The notes under the pieces were generated by a model that was not told where the DNA came from, did no database searches, and worked only from the letters and a program-made list of their open reading frames with translations. From Enoplolaimus lenunculus (taxonomy: Eukaryota > Nematoda > Enoplea > Enoplida > Thoracostomopsidae): a DNA stretch of 64,000 bases. Shown here one piece after another: positions 43,901-58,138 of this stretch. Made by a program: the position numbers and the translations under genes. Position 1 is the stretch's first letter. The number at the start of each line of letters is the position of its first letter. Where the stretch lies: positions 62,001 through 126,000 of the forward strand of contig JASANG010002713.1 of NCBI GenBank assembly GCA_030248215.1, given 5' to 3'.

Positions 43901-46900
43901 GGCATTTATATAGTTACTTTGAGGGGCATGCCGTTATAACAGGCTTTGGCAAGCGGCGAATACAAAAATTTTCGACTTGGGCAGCGGGTTGGCAATATTT
44001 ATAAAACGCAATTTTTTTACTGTATACCATATTGCAGTATATGTGTCAATTTTCCGAGCAGGAAAAATTGTAAGGTAGGGAGAGACCTTACCATTTTATC
44101 ACAAAGCAATTTTGTAATGGGAGAGGGCGTGTCTCCACTTCTGGATCTGCTAGTGAATATAGTTTAGGTCTGGATTATCCTTTACGCTGTGGCTTAAGCT
44201 TAGATTTAAGCTCAGAAGTATATAAATATTACAGTTACGCACTTTCTCTGCCCTGTGTCCGCATTGTTACACTAAATAATGTTTCGGTTACTCTGTTTAG
44301 TACTGGTATCAAATTTGCAACAGGTAGCTTTTATTGGTGGAACCAAATTTCAGGAAAAAATTATGAAAAACTTAAACCTTCCTAGTTCTTAGCCCAGGTT
44401 ATAAGGGCCACGTTATCGACATTGTGTCTTGGTGTACTTCTGAACGGCGGGCGGATGAGAGTTTACAATGAACATCATGCCATGGTATAGTACACTGGGC
44501 TAATAAGAAACACGCAAAATTTGACACAGTGCAATTAAGGAACACAAGCAGCTTTTGTTTATTTTAATGTCGACACATCCAAAATATGGAACAAAACTTA
44601 CACCATAGTAAGCGCAATGAAAATACGTATAAAAGCGTTCCTTAATAGCAAGTGTTCCTTAATTCCCGTTTCCGCTATACAAATATATTCGCCGCAAGTC
44701 AAAATATTTTTGGTTACAATTATATTTTTACGGTACCGTCAAGCGTCGTTCGGCAATGTGTACTGAAGTGACCAGAATAAGAGGGGGCTGATATTTATTT
44801 GGCCTCTCCAGAGGGTGCCCTCCCTGGATTCAAATTAAGGTTTACAACTCTATCCGTCGACGGACTCTTTTTAGAATACGGACTCCTATTGATTGGAACT
44901 CAAAACGGGGACCCTCTTTTTTCACTCGCCAGATATTCGGGTCACTACAGTATATGATGCTGCGAATAGCGATGCCAGTGTATCCTGAAGGTATTGAAAG
45001 TGTCCAAAGGTATAGCATAAGTCATGTCACAAGTGTTGAAACTTCTAAATTCTTAAACTTTCAATACTAAAATGTTTGGAATTTCAGACATTAATACTCT
45101 TAGAAAACCTCACAAAATCGTGTCCGAAATGTTTAAAATTTTTTAAATTTAAGAAATTTCTATTTTAAAAATCAGCGAAACTATTGTTATATTTCAGATA
45201 TATTTGTTTTAAAGTGATGTGTAAAAATTTTCATTTTAAAACTTTCAAATTTATATAAAGAATTTCGGAATTTGAATTCTGTGATTTGAGATAGGTATAT
45301 ATGTCGAAAATGTCCACTAAGACATAATTGTCTTAAATTTCAGACATTATTTTCAAATATACCTAAACAATTTGTTCAGTGTGCAGCCCAACGATCGAAG
45401 TATACCTACAACCTCCCACGTCTCTATATATATAATTATCAATTTTTACATCCCACGTAAATTTCAATAATTTTGCCTCCAGAAATTTTTTTCAACAAAC
45501 GTATTATGCTTTTGAAAAGTTTGCACAACAGCAATTTACGATGCTATTAATTCGCAATCTCTTCGACAGTGCTAAACTTTTTAATTTTTTTAAGTCCCTT
45601 GTTCGGGCATACTCTTGAACTCACCAGTTCACTAAAGTTTAGGTTTCAGCTATAGGGTTGAGTTCACAATAACGCTTGGCTTAGGCTTAAATTTCTACTC
45701 AGCGTTTGGGACTTGTACTACACATAGACACCGTCACGAAGTTTCCAGTACGTAAAATAGTTGCACAGTCCTGTCATTAGGGTTAACATTAGTTTCCTGA
45801 ATATAGAAAGGAATTCCTGAATAGATACCTGAATCATGTTAATATTAAAACCGAATTATCTGTAATGTGGTTTCAAAATGTTTTTCATTTTCTTAAATAT
45901 TGCTTCGATAATAAATAATAAACAAGATATTGCAATTTGTGCTGGCAGAAAAGGTAATTTTATTTAGTACATTTTTACAATTTTTGAATCTTTCTCTCAT
46001 ATTTGACAATTATCTGCTGTAATTTTAAATAAAGTATAACTTCATGGTAGCCTAGGAATTTGTTAGTACAATGTATAAATCCACAATAATTTTGCACCTT
46101 TTTAATACTTACTACCAAATTTGGATAGGCTAGTCGCAACGAATAAACACGCTATTATACTGCAGTCTCCATTGGTGCCAGAAGCGTAGCCAGAATTTTA
46201 TCTCAAAAGTGTGTAAGAATGATAGAAAATGGTTTGCAGGCAAGCGGAACGATGCAGTGAATTTGATTAAATTGTAGAATTTATCAGGTTAAATAAATCA
46301 TTTAATATGCAGCGATATTAGCTATCAATCGGGGAATGTAAAGATCAGAGGCGGACCGGTTCTCTGCGGGACCGCAATAAAGCATTTTAAGCTTTAGACT
46401 ATTTTTGCGGTTTCTTATGCTTAGGCATAAGCTCCATCTTAATACACTTAGGCTTAGGTATACGTGCACTTTTCAGTTTTTAAGTGAAAGAATCATAAAT
46501 GCTGAGTTTCTGGAATCCTACTTAAGTACCACTTATGCGGGGCTCAAGTTATAACTGGGCAACCAGGAACACGTTTTGTCCCTATCACAATAACGGGTAA
46601 CGTTTTGCCTGCACGTCGATGCGCTATCGAATTAAGAAAACTGAAATATTATATGATATTCAAGATATTGTCCGTCAATATCATATGATATGTTTGAAAA
46701 TGTCTGCATGGTTCCGGTAAACTAGCCTGAATCTACTTAGAATTTTATATGATACTAAAATTTGAAATTTGAATTATCTGTACTTTCAGGAATATATTTA
46801 GGCAAAATTTACGCAAGAAACATGAAAAAGGAGCAAATACAGTATTCGAAATCACTCGAAAGCTACATTATTTGACTTTTCTTTGTATTATTAGTGCGAA

Positions 46901-47632
46901 CAAATTACATTGTCCACCATCATTTCCAGTGATATTCGGTAGAATTTTGGTATATCATATGATATTTGCATAAATGTCCAGTGCTGTGTGACATATGCCA
47001 ATGGCTAATGGTATACGATGATTACTCGAGATCAGAGATTTGGAGGGCAATGTTTAAGTGACATTCACATTGTGTCTACATAACCGCTAGATCACAATAT
47101 TTTATGTTGACGTCGAATCAACATGGACAAAACATGTTCTGGGCTGCCTCAGTTATAACGTGAACCTCGCATTAGTACTTAAGTATGTGCTAAGCAATTA
47201 CTTGGCCACTTTGCCGTCTTCAAAAGCGCAGTTAAGTAAATAATTAAGTCGCTGACTAGTTTGATATATTACAAATCACCGTTCAGGTATGACTATGGTC
47301 TAATTAAATTTTTTGGCTTATGGTGCATCCTTAATACAGCAAAACTATTATTTACTTGTTATGATAATGACTAACATCAGGTGTTTAATTGTTTTTGCCC
47401 CAACAGTAAAGTATATACTTTAGTCAGTGACTTAAGTTATTACGTAAAGTATAACTTAAGTAAATACAAATAAGGTTTCAGAAACCAAGCCAGTATTTCG
47501 CAATATGAACAATTATCAATTTTACTGTCCCTGCCAAAAAATTTGCAAGTTTAAAGTAGCATTTTATTTTTGTCACACTTGTTGGGAATTGTGTCAAAAA
47601 TATATACAAACCGCTTTTCGCATAATGCTTTC
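40970..47632. other. Intergenic, repeats only
   Basis: No gene found. Contents: family B repeat at 41205-41355 with TTAGGC; degenerate (GCCTAA)n, the complement of TTAGGC, at 41765-41865; a GC-rich dispersed repeat at 42180-42560 sharing the GTAAACGGATAGTAAA block with 57310; family A repeats at 42880-43075 and 43940-44160; a MITE at 44761-44952; and a family B copy at 46330-46470. AT-rich DNA elsewhere. Confidence 0.5.
44761..44952. mobile_element. MITE with TACTGWAGTGACC terminal inverted repeats
   Basis: 192 bp starting TACTGAAGTGACCAGAATAA and ending ATTCGGGTCACTACAGTA. It matches the ends and the GGACTCCTATT block of the 11741-12918 cluster, which shows the family is dispersed. No coding region. 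Confidence 0.7.
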
Positions 47633-47634
47633 AG
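47624..47634 (+). promoter_or_regulatory. Acceptor-like TTTCAG upstream of the tyrosinase start
   Basis: ATAATGCTTTCAG ends at 47634, 31 bases before the ATG at 47666. It could be a spliced-leader or 5' UTR acceptor. Inference from consensus and position. Confidence 0.3.
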
Positions 47635-47665
47635 AAACTAAATATTCTACACAAAATGTAAAACC

Positions 47666-48743
47666 ATGATTTTTATTCGCCGCGTGCTACTACTATTACT
47701 TGCCGTGTCTCCCTATAACTTCTGCACTTCGCAGTTCTCAAATGAAGGGATTATAGTAACCTCATTGCAACACGAATGCATCCGGGACTTACAGCTATCA
47801 TCAGCCGCTGATCTTCAGGGCCGTTTCGGGCTGGGGTCCTTAAAATTACTCTGCGATCGCAAGACTAAATGGACCACCCGCGCCCTTGACCGGACCCGAT
47901 CCTTTGTCCTTCATGATGATGCGTCAAACTTTTTAAGCGAACAACAACAAAACTTCCTACGTAACATTCGGACGTGTTCTGACCCTGAATCGTGTATAAT
48001 CGGGACCGAAGGTAGAGATAAAAATAGATTTCAAGGGGCTGGACCGCCTACGTTTGCGTCCCGTAGGGCACCACCACCCAAACCGCGTCAGTTGTTTGAT
48101 GCACCGAATCGTCGGAGTAGAGCAAGACGGTGGACGATGACGTCACGGGTGGTAAAGGCAAAGGTTAGCGGAAGAACACCAGAATCTCGAAATGGACAAA
48201 AATTCTCTCGAGAAGGGCAAGGCCACATTCGGAAAAGGACTAAACGTCAAGATAGGTTTAGTATGAAACCTGTGGTGCGAAAAGAGTACCGAATGCTCAC
48301 GGATGAAGAAAGGCAACGGTTCCACGCAGCGTTGAATGCAGTAAAAGCAGATTTGATTGACGGACGGAGTAAATATGACCTGTTAACCATTTATCATACC
48401 CCTGAGCATTCGCCTGGGGCCCATTGGGGGCCTGCGTTGTTACCGTGGCATCGAGAGTTATTGAAACAGTAAGCGACTTTTTTGGCTGCTGTTTATTTGT
48501 TTTGAAACAGTAGTTTTTAAATGGAACTTCAGGTCTGATCCGTATTGGAATGTGTTCCTAGATCTTTATCTTGAAAGGAGTGTGTTTAATATTTCTATAA
48601 AGTATGAAAGTAAACGAAAAAATTGAGTGGCAATACGTACTCGTTTCAGGTCCATAGGCTAAAAAGTGGACGGAACCTACGTTCTTCTAATGACTGCTGC
48701 AGTTCGTGTACAACGGATTTGAAGATTTGATATATAAATGTAT

Positions 48744-48778
<35 letters not shown>

Positions 48779-51106
48779 CCTCAGACTCGAAGTTTTACTC
48801 CGTCAAAAAGATATCACTGTCGCGCTGCCTTATTGGGACTCAACACTCGACTCTGCACTACCCGACCCCAGAGACTCGGTTTTGTGGACCCCAGAATTTT
48901 TCGGCAGCGGCTACGGCGAGGTCACTGATGGACCTTTTAAGCACTGGCTCGTATTTCATAAACTTACGGAGGCTTCAAACAAAATTCAACGTTCAATTGG
49001 TAATAGTACCTTCGGATCCCTATTTAGACCTACAGATATGAGCGAAATTATGAAACGCCGAAGTTTCGACCAACTTACAGCTTGTGTAGACCCATACTTT
49101 GAGCTCCTACATGGTTCTATTCACACTTGGGTAGGAGGGCACATGGAAGAGCTGACGATCTCCCCCGAGGACCCGGTATTCTTCTTGCATCATTCATTTG
49201 TCGACAAAATTTGGGAACATTTTCGGCAAGAAATTCAAGGGGTTCGGATCCGCGAGCTTCAATATCCGGAACGAGCGAAATCTTGTAATAAATTTCACTT
49301 CGCTAGCTCTATGATGTTACCGTTTCCAAAGCGAAATGTTGATGGACTAAGGGACGACTATACTGAGTACTTTTATCAATTTCAAGAAGTTCCTACCTGT
49401 AACCGAACGAAACAGAGTTGTGAAAATTCACCGTATCTATTTTGTCATGTAGCTTCGGGGAGGTGCTTATCGAGAATTGTTCCGGGTGGAAATTGTACCG
49501 GATATGAAAGAAGTGATATTTGTGTCGGAAATAACGTTTGTGTCGCCGGACGTTGTGAACCGGTGAAAATACAGTTTCTCGCTGAAACGACAACACGAGC
49601 AATGAATAAGAATGAAGAGAATAAAGAAAAGCAACAAGGAACAACAATGCCAATAGAAGGGCAACGAAAGAGCGAATCAAATGGCAGGCGAGGGCAAACA
49701 AGCGAAGTCATTGACAGCTCGACAGGTGGCGGATCACAGACGAACAGCAAATTATCTCGGTGCCAGTGCACTCAAAACGATACACCACAACAACAACATC
49801 ATACTTGGCTACCCCGGACCCCCACAGTCTGGTTTCCTATTACCGTTCTTTTGGCGAATTCCGATAAGGATCTGATCAAAGAGATGCCGTCCCATCAGGT
49901 CTCAGCATCTCGTAGTCAAAGAATTCAAATAATTTCTCACGATGGGGCAACTGAAATCACCCTTCGTGGAAGGCTGTTCCCTGTAAACCTCCCTGAATCG
50001 AATGAGTATCCTTACTACGGGGGTGCAGCGGCGGCAAAAATTGTAAACCCTCGACAAATTCCTGGGGGACTAAGTATGGTTAGCGTCACGGTTAGCCAAG
50101 GCTCCAAACAATGTTCGGCGTATTGTTATCAGGAGGGGGTGGGTTACGTTGGCTGCTCGGGGCGAGTACGGGTACATCCTAGACGGGTTGAGTCCCAGAT
50201 AAGAAGGTTTGCAAGAAGCGCGAAAGCTTCGCTTGCATTGGCGTGGGACGGACGCGTTTGGAAGCCCACGATGTTAATGTTTTTGTGTAAGTTTGATTTG
50301 TGCCTTCTCAGAAAAAATGTGCCTTGGAATAATTAGGTTCCTGCTTCAGCAAAATTATTGCTCAATAGTCCGGCAAGTTTGGTCATTTGTATAATTTTTA
50401 TATTAAACCTTTGTCGTCCATTTTATAGGAATGACAAAGCCTGTGAGATGTCTTCTCAGGTGTGTTGTGTAGCGCCAGCGTCCAGCTAAAGTTATAGGTG
50501 GGCCAACAAACAAACTTTGAAAATTCTAAAAATTGAAATACGGCGTATAAAATGGTAAAAAATAAAAAAAATATGTTAATTTACCAACGCCATCATTACA
50601 CCCTATCACGAACTAGTGATATTTGCTGCACACATTTAAAGAACGAGAATATGGTTTCAGGCCGGCGTTCATCTATACCAGAAAGTCAATCAAGTCACGA
50701 TACATCAGGCCGCGACTTGATGAGGTCATCGACTCGGCGTGTGACGCAACACGACGCGCGTGAGAACGTCATAGAGCGTGAGGAGATCTCTGAGCGCGAG
50801 AAAACCAGTCAAAATGAGAAAAATTGCAGTTTTCTCACACTCAACGGATTTTTGCTTATCGGACACGCGGATACGGTTGCAGACGGCATTCGAACTCTTG
50901 ACGAATGTAAAGCAAAATGTGCTGGGGGACAGGAATTGCCTGGATGCAAGGCGTTGATGTACTGGCCTTCGGATTTGACTTGTATCCTTACAAGGCAGTC
51001 TCGGAGGACACATCCAGCCCTTATGCATGCTGACGCATCAGGGGTGGTGTATGCAGATTATGTTTGTGGGAATGAACAACTGGAGTTATGTGAACGGACA
51101 AATTAA
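47666..51106 (+). CDS. Secreted tyrosinase with C-terminal PAN/apple domain
   Basis: Three exons with matching phases: 47666-48468 (donor GTAAGC, phase 2), 48785-50286 (acceptor CCTCAG, donor GTAAGT, phase 1) and 50661-51106 (acceptor GTTTCAG, stop TAA); about 916 residues. N-terminal signal peptide (RRVLLLLLAVSP). CuA site HTPEHSPGAHWGPALLPWHR with H244, H253 and H262. CuB site LHGSIHTWVGGHM (H377, H381) and FFLHHSFVDKIWEHF (H404), with PYWDSTLD between, as in nematode tyrosinases. A Cys-rich segment (residues ~470-530) and an N/Q/S-rich linker follow. The last exon encodes NGFLLIGHADTVADGIRT...LDECKAKC...CILTRQ, a PAN/apple domain (~824-905). Type-3 copper enzymes of this kind oxidise phenols for cuticle or eggshell sclerotisation (family knowledge). 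A (TTTA)n tract sits at the end of intron 1 (48742-48780). If the last junction is wrong, the PAN exon would be a separate gene. Confidence 0.88.
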
Positions 51107-54100
51107 AACTGGGGGTGTCACGAAGTTTTCATTTCGTCAAGCGGTATAACCTCGTCTTTTAGCAAGAATACACCTTTTCTTTTTCTTGTATGGGACCCGA
51201 CCCGGATCGAGAACTTAATATTAATAACCTCTAACAAATTCGATATCATACAGACTTCAAAGTTGTAAGTTTGTGGCATCACGCCGATTTTTACAAGTTT
51301 ATATTTGTTTTAAAAGTCCTTCAGCCTCTTAATGTTTTTCTATAAATTTTATGCTTTTATAAAGTAGACCCAATGTAATGATCGGGGTCGGAACGTTTTT
51401 TTGTGGGACTGCAATTAAACGACACGGAGCTAAAGTGGAGCCAAATTTGGTCAACGTGCAGCTGCAACTTAAGTACTTGCATTGTAAGAACAGAGCTTTA
51501 TAACGATTCTCAAAAAATATGTTCTTTTATTTTAGAAACTAGTAACATAACTATTGTGTATGCAAGTTTGGGAGCCAACCAGTTGCCTTTCCCCCAGCTT
51601 CCAGCCAACTGATTGGCACCCCGGATATTTTAAACAACCAAGGTGGCTATCTCACAAAGACTTCCTTTGAGATGATTTGGCCCGAACACAACCAGTTGAC
51701 CTCCCCAAGCTGCTTTTCGCATTTGGGCGTTCTGGGATATTACACTGATCTTGCATGAAGGTTAGGTATATAGTTGTGTATTTGTAACCAATATAGACAA
51801 CAGTTTACACAGCTATAACCTGCATGCAAGGTCTGCGCAACATCCTGATTGCAAACATTAAAAAGCACCAACAGACAGATTCAGGGGTCGCTAAGCATGG
51901 CGCTGCAACTGGCTTCCTGTTCCGCTTGACCAGGTCTACAAGTAATTCAGAAGTTTTTAATTTTATTCGATTTGCGTGATGAATCTTCAAATAATATTTG
52001 TAGCACGGCTTTGCGTTCTTTCAAATATACCTGATATATTATAGATTTGAAAATAATGTCACAAGATTTGCGTGCTCAGAATAAAGTTTTAGGTTTACGG
52101 AAGTTAAGCACCAAAACTTGTGTGAAAGTTTTAAACATACATTTCTTAAACTTACTTTTTGACGCAACAGCTATAACTGCTTCCGCAGGGTGTACATTTT
52201 AGAAATCAACGCTGCCCGACTCGCCGATCATAATGGTTTCCGAATTTACGTCATTACCACTCGGGGCCGAAGAACTATTTTTAAATTACAGAAGCTAAAA
52301 CGAAAGCTAAAATTTTTTATAAAAAATTAAAGTTACTTAATACTCACCAAACGCTTCCAGTGCTGAATTTCGAGTTTGAGGTACAACTGTATTGATTTGA
52401 ATACCGGAGAAGGTTAATTTAACTATTCTATTCTAAAGTTGTTTTGTGAAAAATACATTATATAAACACTTACTTATTAGTTTAAAAGATTTGAAATTTT
52501 TTACAGAACGAGAGCTCCTTATAAAATCTTAGAGGCCTGATAGTTTTTAGGCTAAGTAAAGGCCCCAAAATATGGAGCAGATGGCTTTTTTATTGTGATT
52601 CGCAATTTCAAAATGAATTCTTTGTGCTGAATTTGGTAACAAATTTTTGAATTGAAAACTTATTGTTTTCAAGCTCATCAAGCATCTAATATGTAAATGT
52701 GCTAAACGAAAAAAATCTAATGATATTTTTAAATACTAATAACAACAACTGCACTGATTCTGGCATAAATTGCTGTCTGCTACTGCCTAGCATCTCGAGG
52801 TACAGCGCAAAACGGAAGCAGGTGATATATAGTTCCAATTTTTCAATATCGCGTAGCTAAATCATTATGAGCGTTATGGTTATTTTCGGATTATCCTTTT
52901 TAATTAAATGTCAAGCAAAGAGACTTTGTAAAATTTTTTCACGGAAATTAAAATTGACCAGTCATGAACGATACAACGACATTGCTATGAGGATCATTTT
53001 GCTCATGGGATCTTATTATTCAAATAAGACGTGGGCACTGTGCACTTACCTGAACCTCGAAATTTTTAATAAATACTGAATATGAGAAGCATATTTACTA
53101 TTATTAAAGCCTGAGTTTGTAGGTAACTGTAGTAATGTAATCAATCTTAACATCTATTCAGCATTATGTGTTCAGAATCGTTTCTGCGCAACTGTGTATT
53201 CAGTAAGAAAACACCGTGTAACCGACAAGTTAGCTACTTATCCTACTGTGTAGAATATTTATTACCGTTGGTCTACAGCACGGCCGGTTTTACGGAAAAA
53301 ATTGTGAACGGAAAAAATGAATTTTTTCCATTTTTTTCTGGAAAAAAATGAAAAAATATATTCTTTATCTGAGTGATTGGTTATCTCACCCTTAGCCGGC
53401 GTTTCCCAGAAATGCTTGTACTTTGAAATTATTTGCATATTTGAGCTTCTGAGACATTCCCTGATCATTCCATGCACAAATCGGAATTTTTCAAAACCTT
53501 GATTTTTAGGGCCATAAGTTCAGCCCCTTGAGACCCAAAATTTTTTTCGATAAGTTGGACAAATTATTTATCACTGACTCGTTAGCCAGACGCCTCATTA
53601 GGAAACATTTAACAATATTCGTCTTAGCTCTGTTACCTGTGTCAAATGGTGTATAATTTGTATAATTTTTCTACAAAAAATTTAGAGTAAAATGAAGGAA
53701 TTTGGGACCTTAAAATCCCATTTCTTTAAAATTTAAGTTTTTCGTGGAATAATCCGAGGACGTCATCGGAACATCTGAAACTCATGAGTGGAGCGAGCTA
53801 AAGAAGTCACACTTGTTTTTGTACGTATATATTAAATTCCAAGACACTTTTGGGTTTTTTGACATCAAAGCCTCTCAATAGCTGCAACCGCGCGAGCAAA
53901 GCAAGGTTGAAGCTAGACGTATTCTTGTGTCAAATCATACGGTAAAGGCAAGCTTTCAATTTAGAGCGCCCTAACTTTACGAAACCTGGTAAGTGGACCG
54001 AATAAGAAACATATGTAGTTGTACATTGAACTCGTGGCAAAGCTTCAATTCTGAAAACCATTTATAAATTCGTATGCTGCAATTTTCGCTCTTTTCGGAC

Positions 54101-55171
54101 ATATAATGTCTCCTGGTGGACATATACAAAAGGTTACTGTAAAATAAGTTGCATGAAAATTAGTTGTCATCTAAAAAAGTTATTTTATATCATATTTAGT
54201 TGCAAATTATATTTAATAATCGTTTAATATTTTCCATTTTTTCCACCCCCTCGGAAGAAACGGAAAAAAGAAAAACATTTTTTCCGGTAATTTTTTTCCG
54301 GCCAATAATCCTGGTCTATAGCATCTATTGCCAGTTTGCAATTGTAATACACAAGAGTGAATGATATAGAACAAGAGTGTGCAACTACCTGTACTGCGCA
54401 TATTACAAAATGTACCAACGTGCGTTGATCACTTGCAACCTTAAAATTTTAACTTTGGCGCAGGTGGTACCCCCTAAATAAAAGGGAAGTGGTAAAAAAC
54501 GCAACGTGCGCTGGGTACATTCTTTTGAACACATAACCGAGGTGCATATCCTTGTTATATATATAATTTACTCTCGGTATTAAAGGACTTTCAAACAATT
54601 GAAGTACAACTATTGCAAATCTAAAAAATTTGCTGCGCAAAAAATTACAAATCAAGTTGGAATCAAAAGCATTGTGTCAAAAACTGGTGATTTATTGATA
54701 TTTAGCAGGCCCATAGCCAGCTCACTTTGCTGGGGGGGGGGGGTGAAAAATTTTTCTGGAGAGGCGTATATTGGGTTACCGTTGTCTTTTACAAGATATG
54801 TTTAAAATTTTCTGGGAGGGGCTAAATTCTTCCAGGAGGTTGAGCTCAGCCCCCTCTGTCTACGGGCCCGATACTCAGTATTGTGAATACGGCCATTGAA
54901 ACACATTTTACGTTCCAACCGCAGCCAAGGATTTTGGTTTTGTGAAAGGCCGTGTCCATTGTTTATATTGTTTCGTTTTTAAGTCTTGTTATCTAAGCTA
55001 GAATTCAGATATAAATTAAAAACTTTGTCAAAATCATTGGCAATGGACATAAAAGCACGGTTCATGTTTTGCCTGACCCATTTTAATGCCAAATCCGTCT
55101 TATGTTTTGAGAATGTTAAATTTTCGCAAGAAAACGATATTGCTGAGAAAACAGAACATCCAAAACCACTG
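51107..55171. other. Intergenic, no gene recognised
   Basis: AT-rich, no splice-supported coding blocks. Contents: partial family B repeat at 51370-51420; GGAAAAAATT-type foldback sequence at 53285-53350 and 54235-54305; a G-run (54732-54742) inside a GC-richer dispersed repeat at 54710-54870 that ends CCCCCTCTGTCTACGGGCCCG. I see nothing else. Confidence 0.5.
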
Positions 55172-58138
55172 CAGGGTACAACCGGAGATCTGCTTCTGGT
55201 TCCGGCTCCGGTGGAATTTTTGCCCGAGGTTACGGCAATTTCAGTAGTGAAATTTTGCACAGTTTTACAATATTTATCAGTTTGATGCGTTTCGTTTTAA
55301 CTTTTGGTACAATTTTGAGAAAAGAACTGTCAAGATTTCGTAAAAAATAAACGTAAAACCAAACGATTTAACAACATATTACAGGTATTTTGTTGAATAA
55401 ATTAAACATCATTAATTACCTAATTCACCTGAACTCAAGTTTTGTTGACGTCCGGCTCCGGCATTTTTCGCCTTCGGTTGCACGCATCGTAAACAATATT
55501 GTTTACGTTCTAAGAAAAAATCTGGCAATATTTATTTTTTCGCCTGGAACTAATATTAAAATGCTTACTTAAGCAAAAAAGTAATTTAAACATAAGCCAT
55601 TTTTGTTCGAATTTACAAAAGTTGTCGCAAATTTAATAAAATTTCCACTAAAATTAGAGACCTTAACTGAGTTTATTAATAGAAAAACTTGCACAAAAAT
55701 GCAAAATAACTACTGGACGAATTGTTATTTGTGAACTTAGGGTAATTAATGAGTGGAATACGAACGAGGAAAACAGTAATTTTGTAATATATTTTGCAGT
55801 TATTATTCCGCTTCTTGAATTAGTTTTCAATAAATTAAACCATTGCACTCATAGTTCTCTTCTTAGGAATATAATATATACTATATTATTATTTTATATA
55901 TATTTATATATATTCATATATATAAATATATAAATATATATAAATATATTTGTATATAAATATATATAAATATATATCCTTGTTGCCATAGTGCTATTTG
56001 TAAGAAAATAAGATAAAAAAATCCTCAGGACAGTCCTAAACTTATATATTAATCTTTAGATTCTTTGACGGTAATTGCTATTTGTGTATATATAGAAAGC
56101 TGCATAAAACCGACTGTAATTATTATTTAGGCACAACATTCTTTCAGGTGCCAATATTAACAAAAGTGTGTTTTACCGCTCTGGAACTTTGGAAACGATA
56201 AAACATCCATGACCACATTGTCAGCAAAGCCTGAATTTAGCTGAGGGGTGCTTGTTTTCAATTGCATTTACGTTTGTGTCTAAATCAATTCCTCCCAGCT
56301 AACATATATTTGTTTACCGATATATATTTTTCCAAATTTATCTGTGGTGCACAGAGTAACGGACGGCCCGTTCTGTCGCCAAACCAAAGGTTTCCAAAAA
56401 TATTTATTTCGTCGCACAAACTGCTTTTTCTCCAACCCCCCCGTCTTTGACTACGCAACTGCCCAAAAATTAGCCATTGCATTTAATGCATAGATAGATC
56501 TATTAATATTTAAATTTTAATTATATTCACTTTCCTGCAGCAACAACAATATAGCTTGAAAGAGCTGAAATTATAGTAAATAAAAAGGTTAAAAACTATC
56601 AAATCATATATCGAATTTGATTTCAAACCTCGGAATACAAGTAGCCAAACTTTGCTCAAAAGGCTCTTGTATATACAAATTCGTCTACAGGTTTAGACTC
56701 AAGGAAACAGCAGGTTTTCTTACCGTTAACAATAAGCCTTTGCGTATGCCTTAACTTTAAATGTGACTAAAAGTGTACAACTGCAGACCGAAATATACAG
56801 CGGCTTAGTCGGGATTTTATTTTGGAAATGTATAGCGTCAAGTTTTTGGTAAACTAATGTAATGTGCGTAAAAGTCGGTAGGATTTTTAAATTATAGCAA
56901 ATTCGCTTATTTCTAGACGGTGCCGCTGTATAGAACACGATTGTAACATAGTATACGCATATTCTTAAGCCTAAGCCTAAGAAGGAGCTTATAACCCTAG
57001 CCTAACCTAGGCGAAAAGTTTTGCTTAAAGCTCAATAAGCTAACTCTATTTCAGTCCCACATAAACATGTTACGCTGCTGATCTTTACATAGGCCCTCCA
57101 ACAGTTTCGGGATGTATACATCCCCACTTTTATCAACACCCACACAACGCTAAACTGAGTTTGTCTCTTGGGTTTTGGTCACACATAGCCTAAGTAGATT
57201 CGCCCAAAACTAATATAAAGACAGTTGCCTAAATGTAGCTTTTAAATTAAATTTGCCTACTGCGTTAATTTTAGGCAGTTCTGTATTTTTTGAACGTCTT
57301 TAACCGAGTAGTAAACGGATAGTAAAAATAACGGAAACGGATACTGATCAAGATAACGGTAACGGATATTCTGTTAAACCTTGTGTAACGCTGTACAACA
57401 ATGTTTTTCAGCAACACGCAGTAGTTGATTTTATCGTTTTAACTCGAAATCGAAGCAACTGATTTTGCAAAACGCCCGTAACGACTGCGCCATCTCCAGA
57501 ATATTGGAGTTGAAATTTCAGCTTGAAATTCTATTTCAAATGAAATAGAAAATATTCATGTGATGAAGTATTAAAAGGTGAAAACAATAGTTTTAATAAA
57601 CAAAGTTTTATTTCGTTTTGACTCAATTACTAATGGCGATAATGTTTGTTTTACGGGTTATGTTTGCCAATGTACAAAGTTTATTTTTGTTTCCAGATAG
57701 TGCGGTAAATTAAACGTGCAAACTCATAGGAACACAGTGATCTTGTCTCAGGTATATACACCTGAGCATAGCTAGCCGTAGCCAGAATTTTTAACACACA
57801 AGATACGTTCTGTTAAAATTTCAAAGGGGGTTTCTTGGTTTTTGTTACTAATTTAAAAAATTTTCAAACCCCAATTTTGAAAAATCTCAAAGGGGGCAAT
57901 GCAACGTTATAGTCACCCCCCTGGCTAAGCCTTTGTACGTGTCGGGCAATCATAAGCAATCATTGTTAACTGATGTATTTCAGATGACGAACTACAGGGT
58001 TGTATTACGCAGTATATCAACCACCCGAAAAGGCTCCAGAGAAAAAATTAAGGTGTATTCACAGGTTAATTTTTTCCACACACAAAATAAGTTTTCTTAA
58101 AATTTCAAAACTCCTACTTTCTTAAATTGTCATTATTT
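55172..58138 (+). repeat. Left arm of a giant inverted repeat
   Basis: From CAGGGTACAACCGGAGATCT at 55172 the sequence is nearly identical, inverted, to 64000 back to about 61,620. Differences are rare, such as TACAACC/TGCAACC and one-base indels. Pairing is close up to about 57575. From there to about 58050 the two arms differ, then pair again loosely at 58050-58138 with 61320-61392. The arm contains an AT-only tract (55878-55975), a family B repeat (56940-57095) and no gene. It may extend left of 55172; the window ends before this can be tested. Confidence 0.95.
55878..55975. repeat. AT-only microsatellite
   Basis: TATATAAATATAT-type tract, mirrored at 63195-63300 in the other arm. Self-complementary and unstable in appearance. 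Confidence 0.9.
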
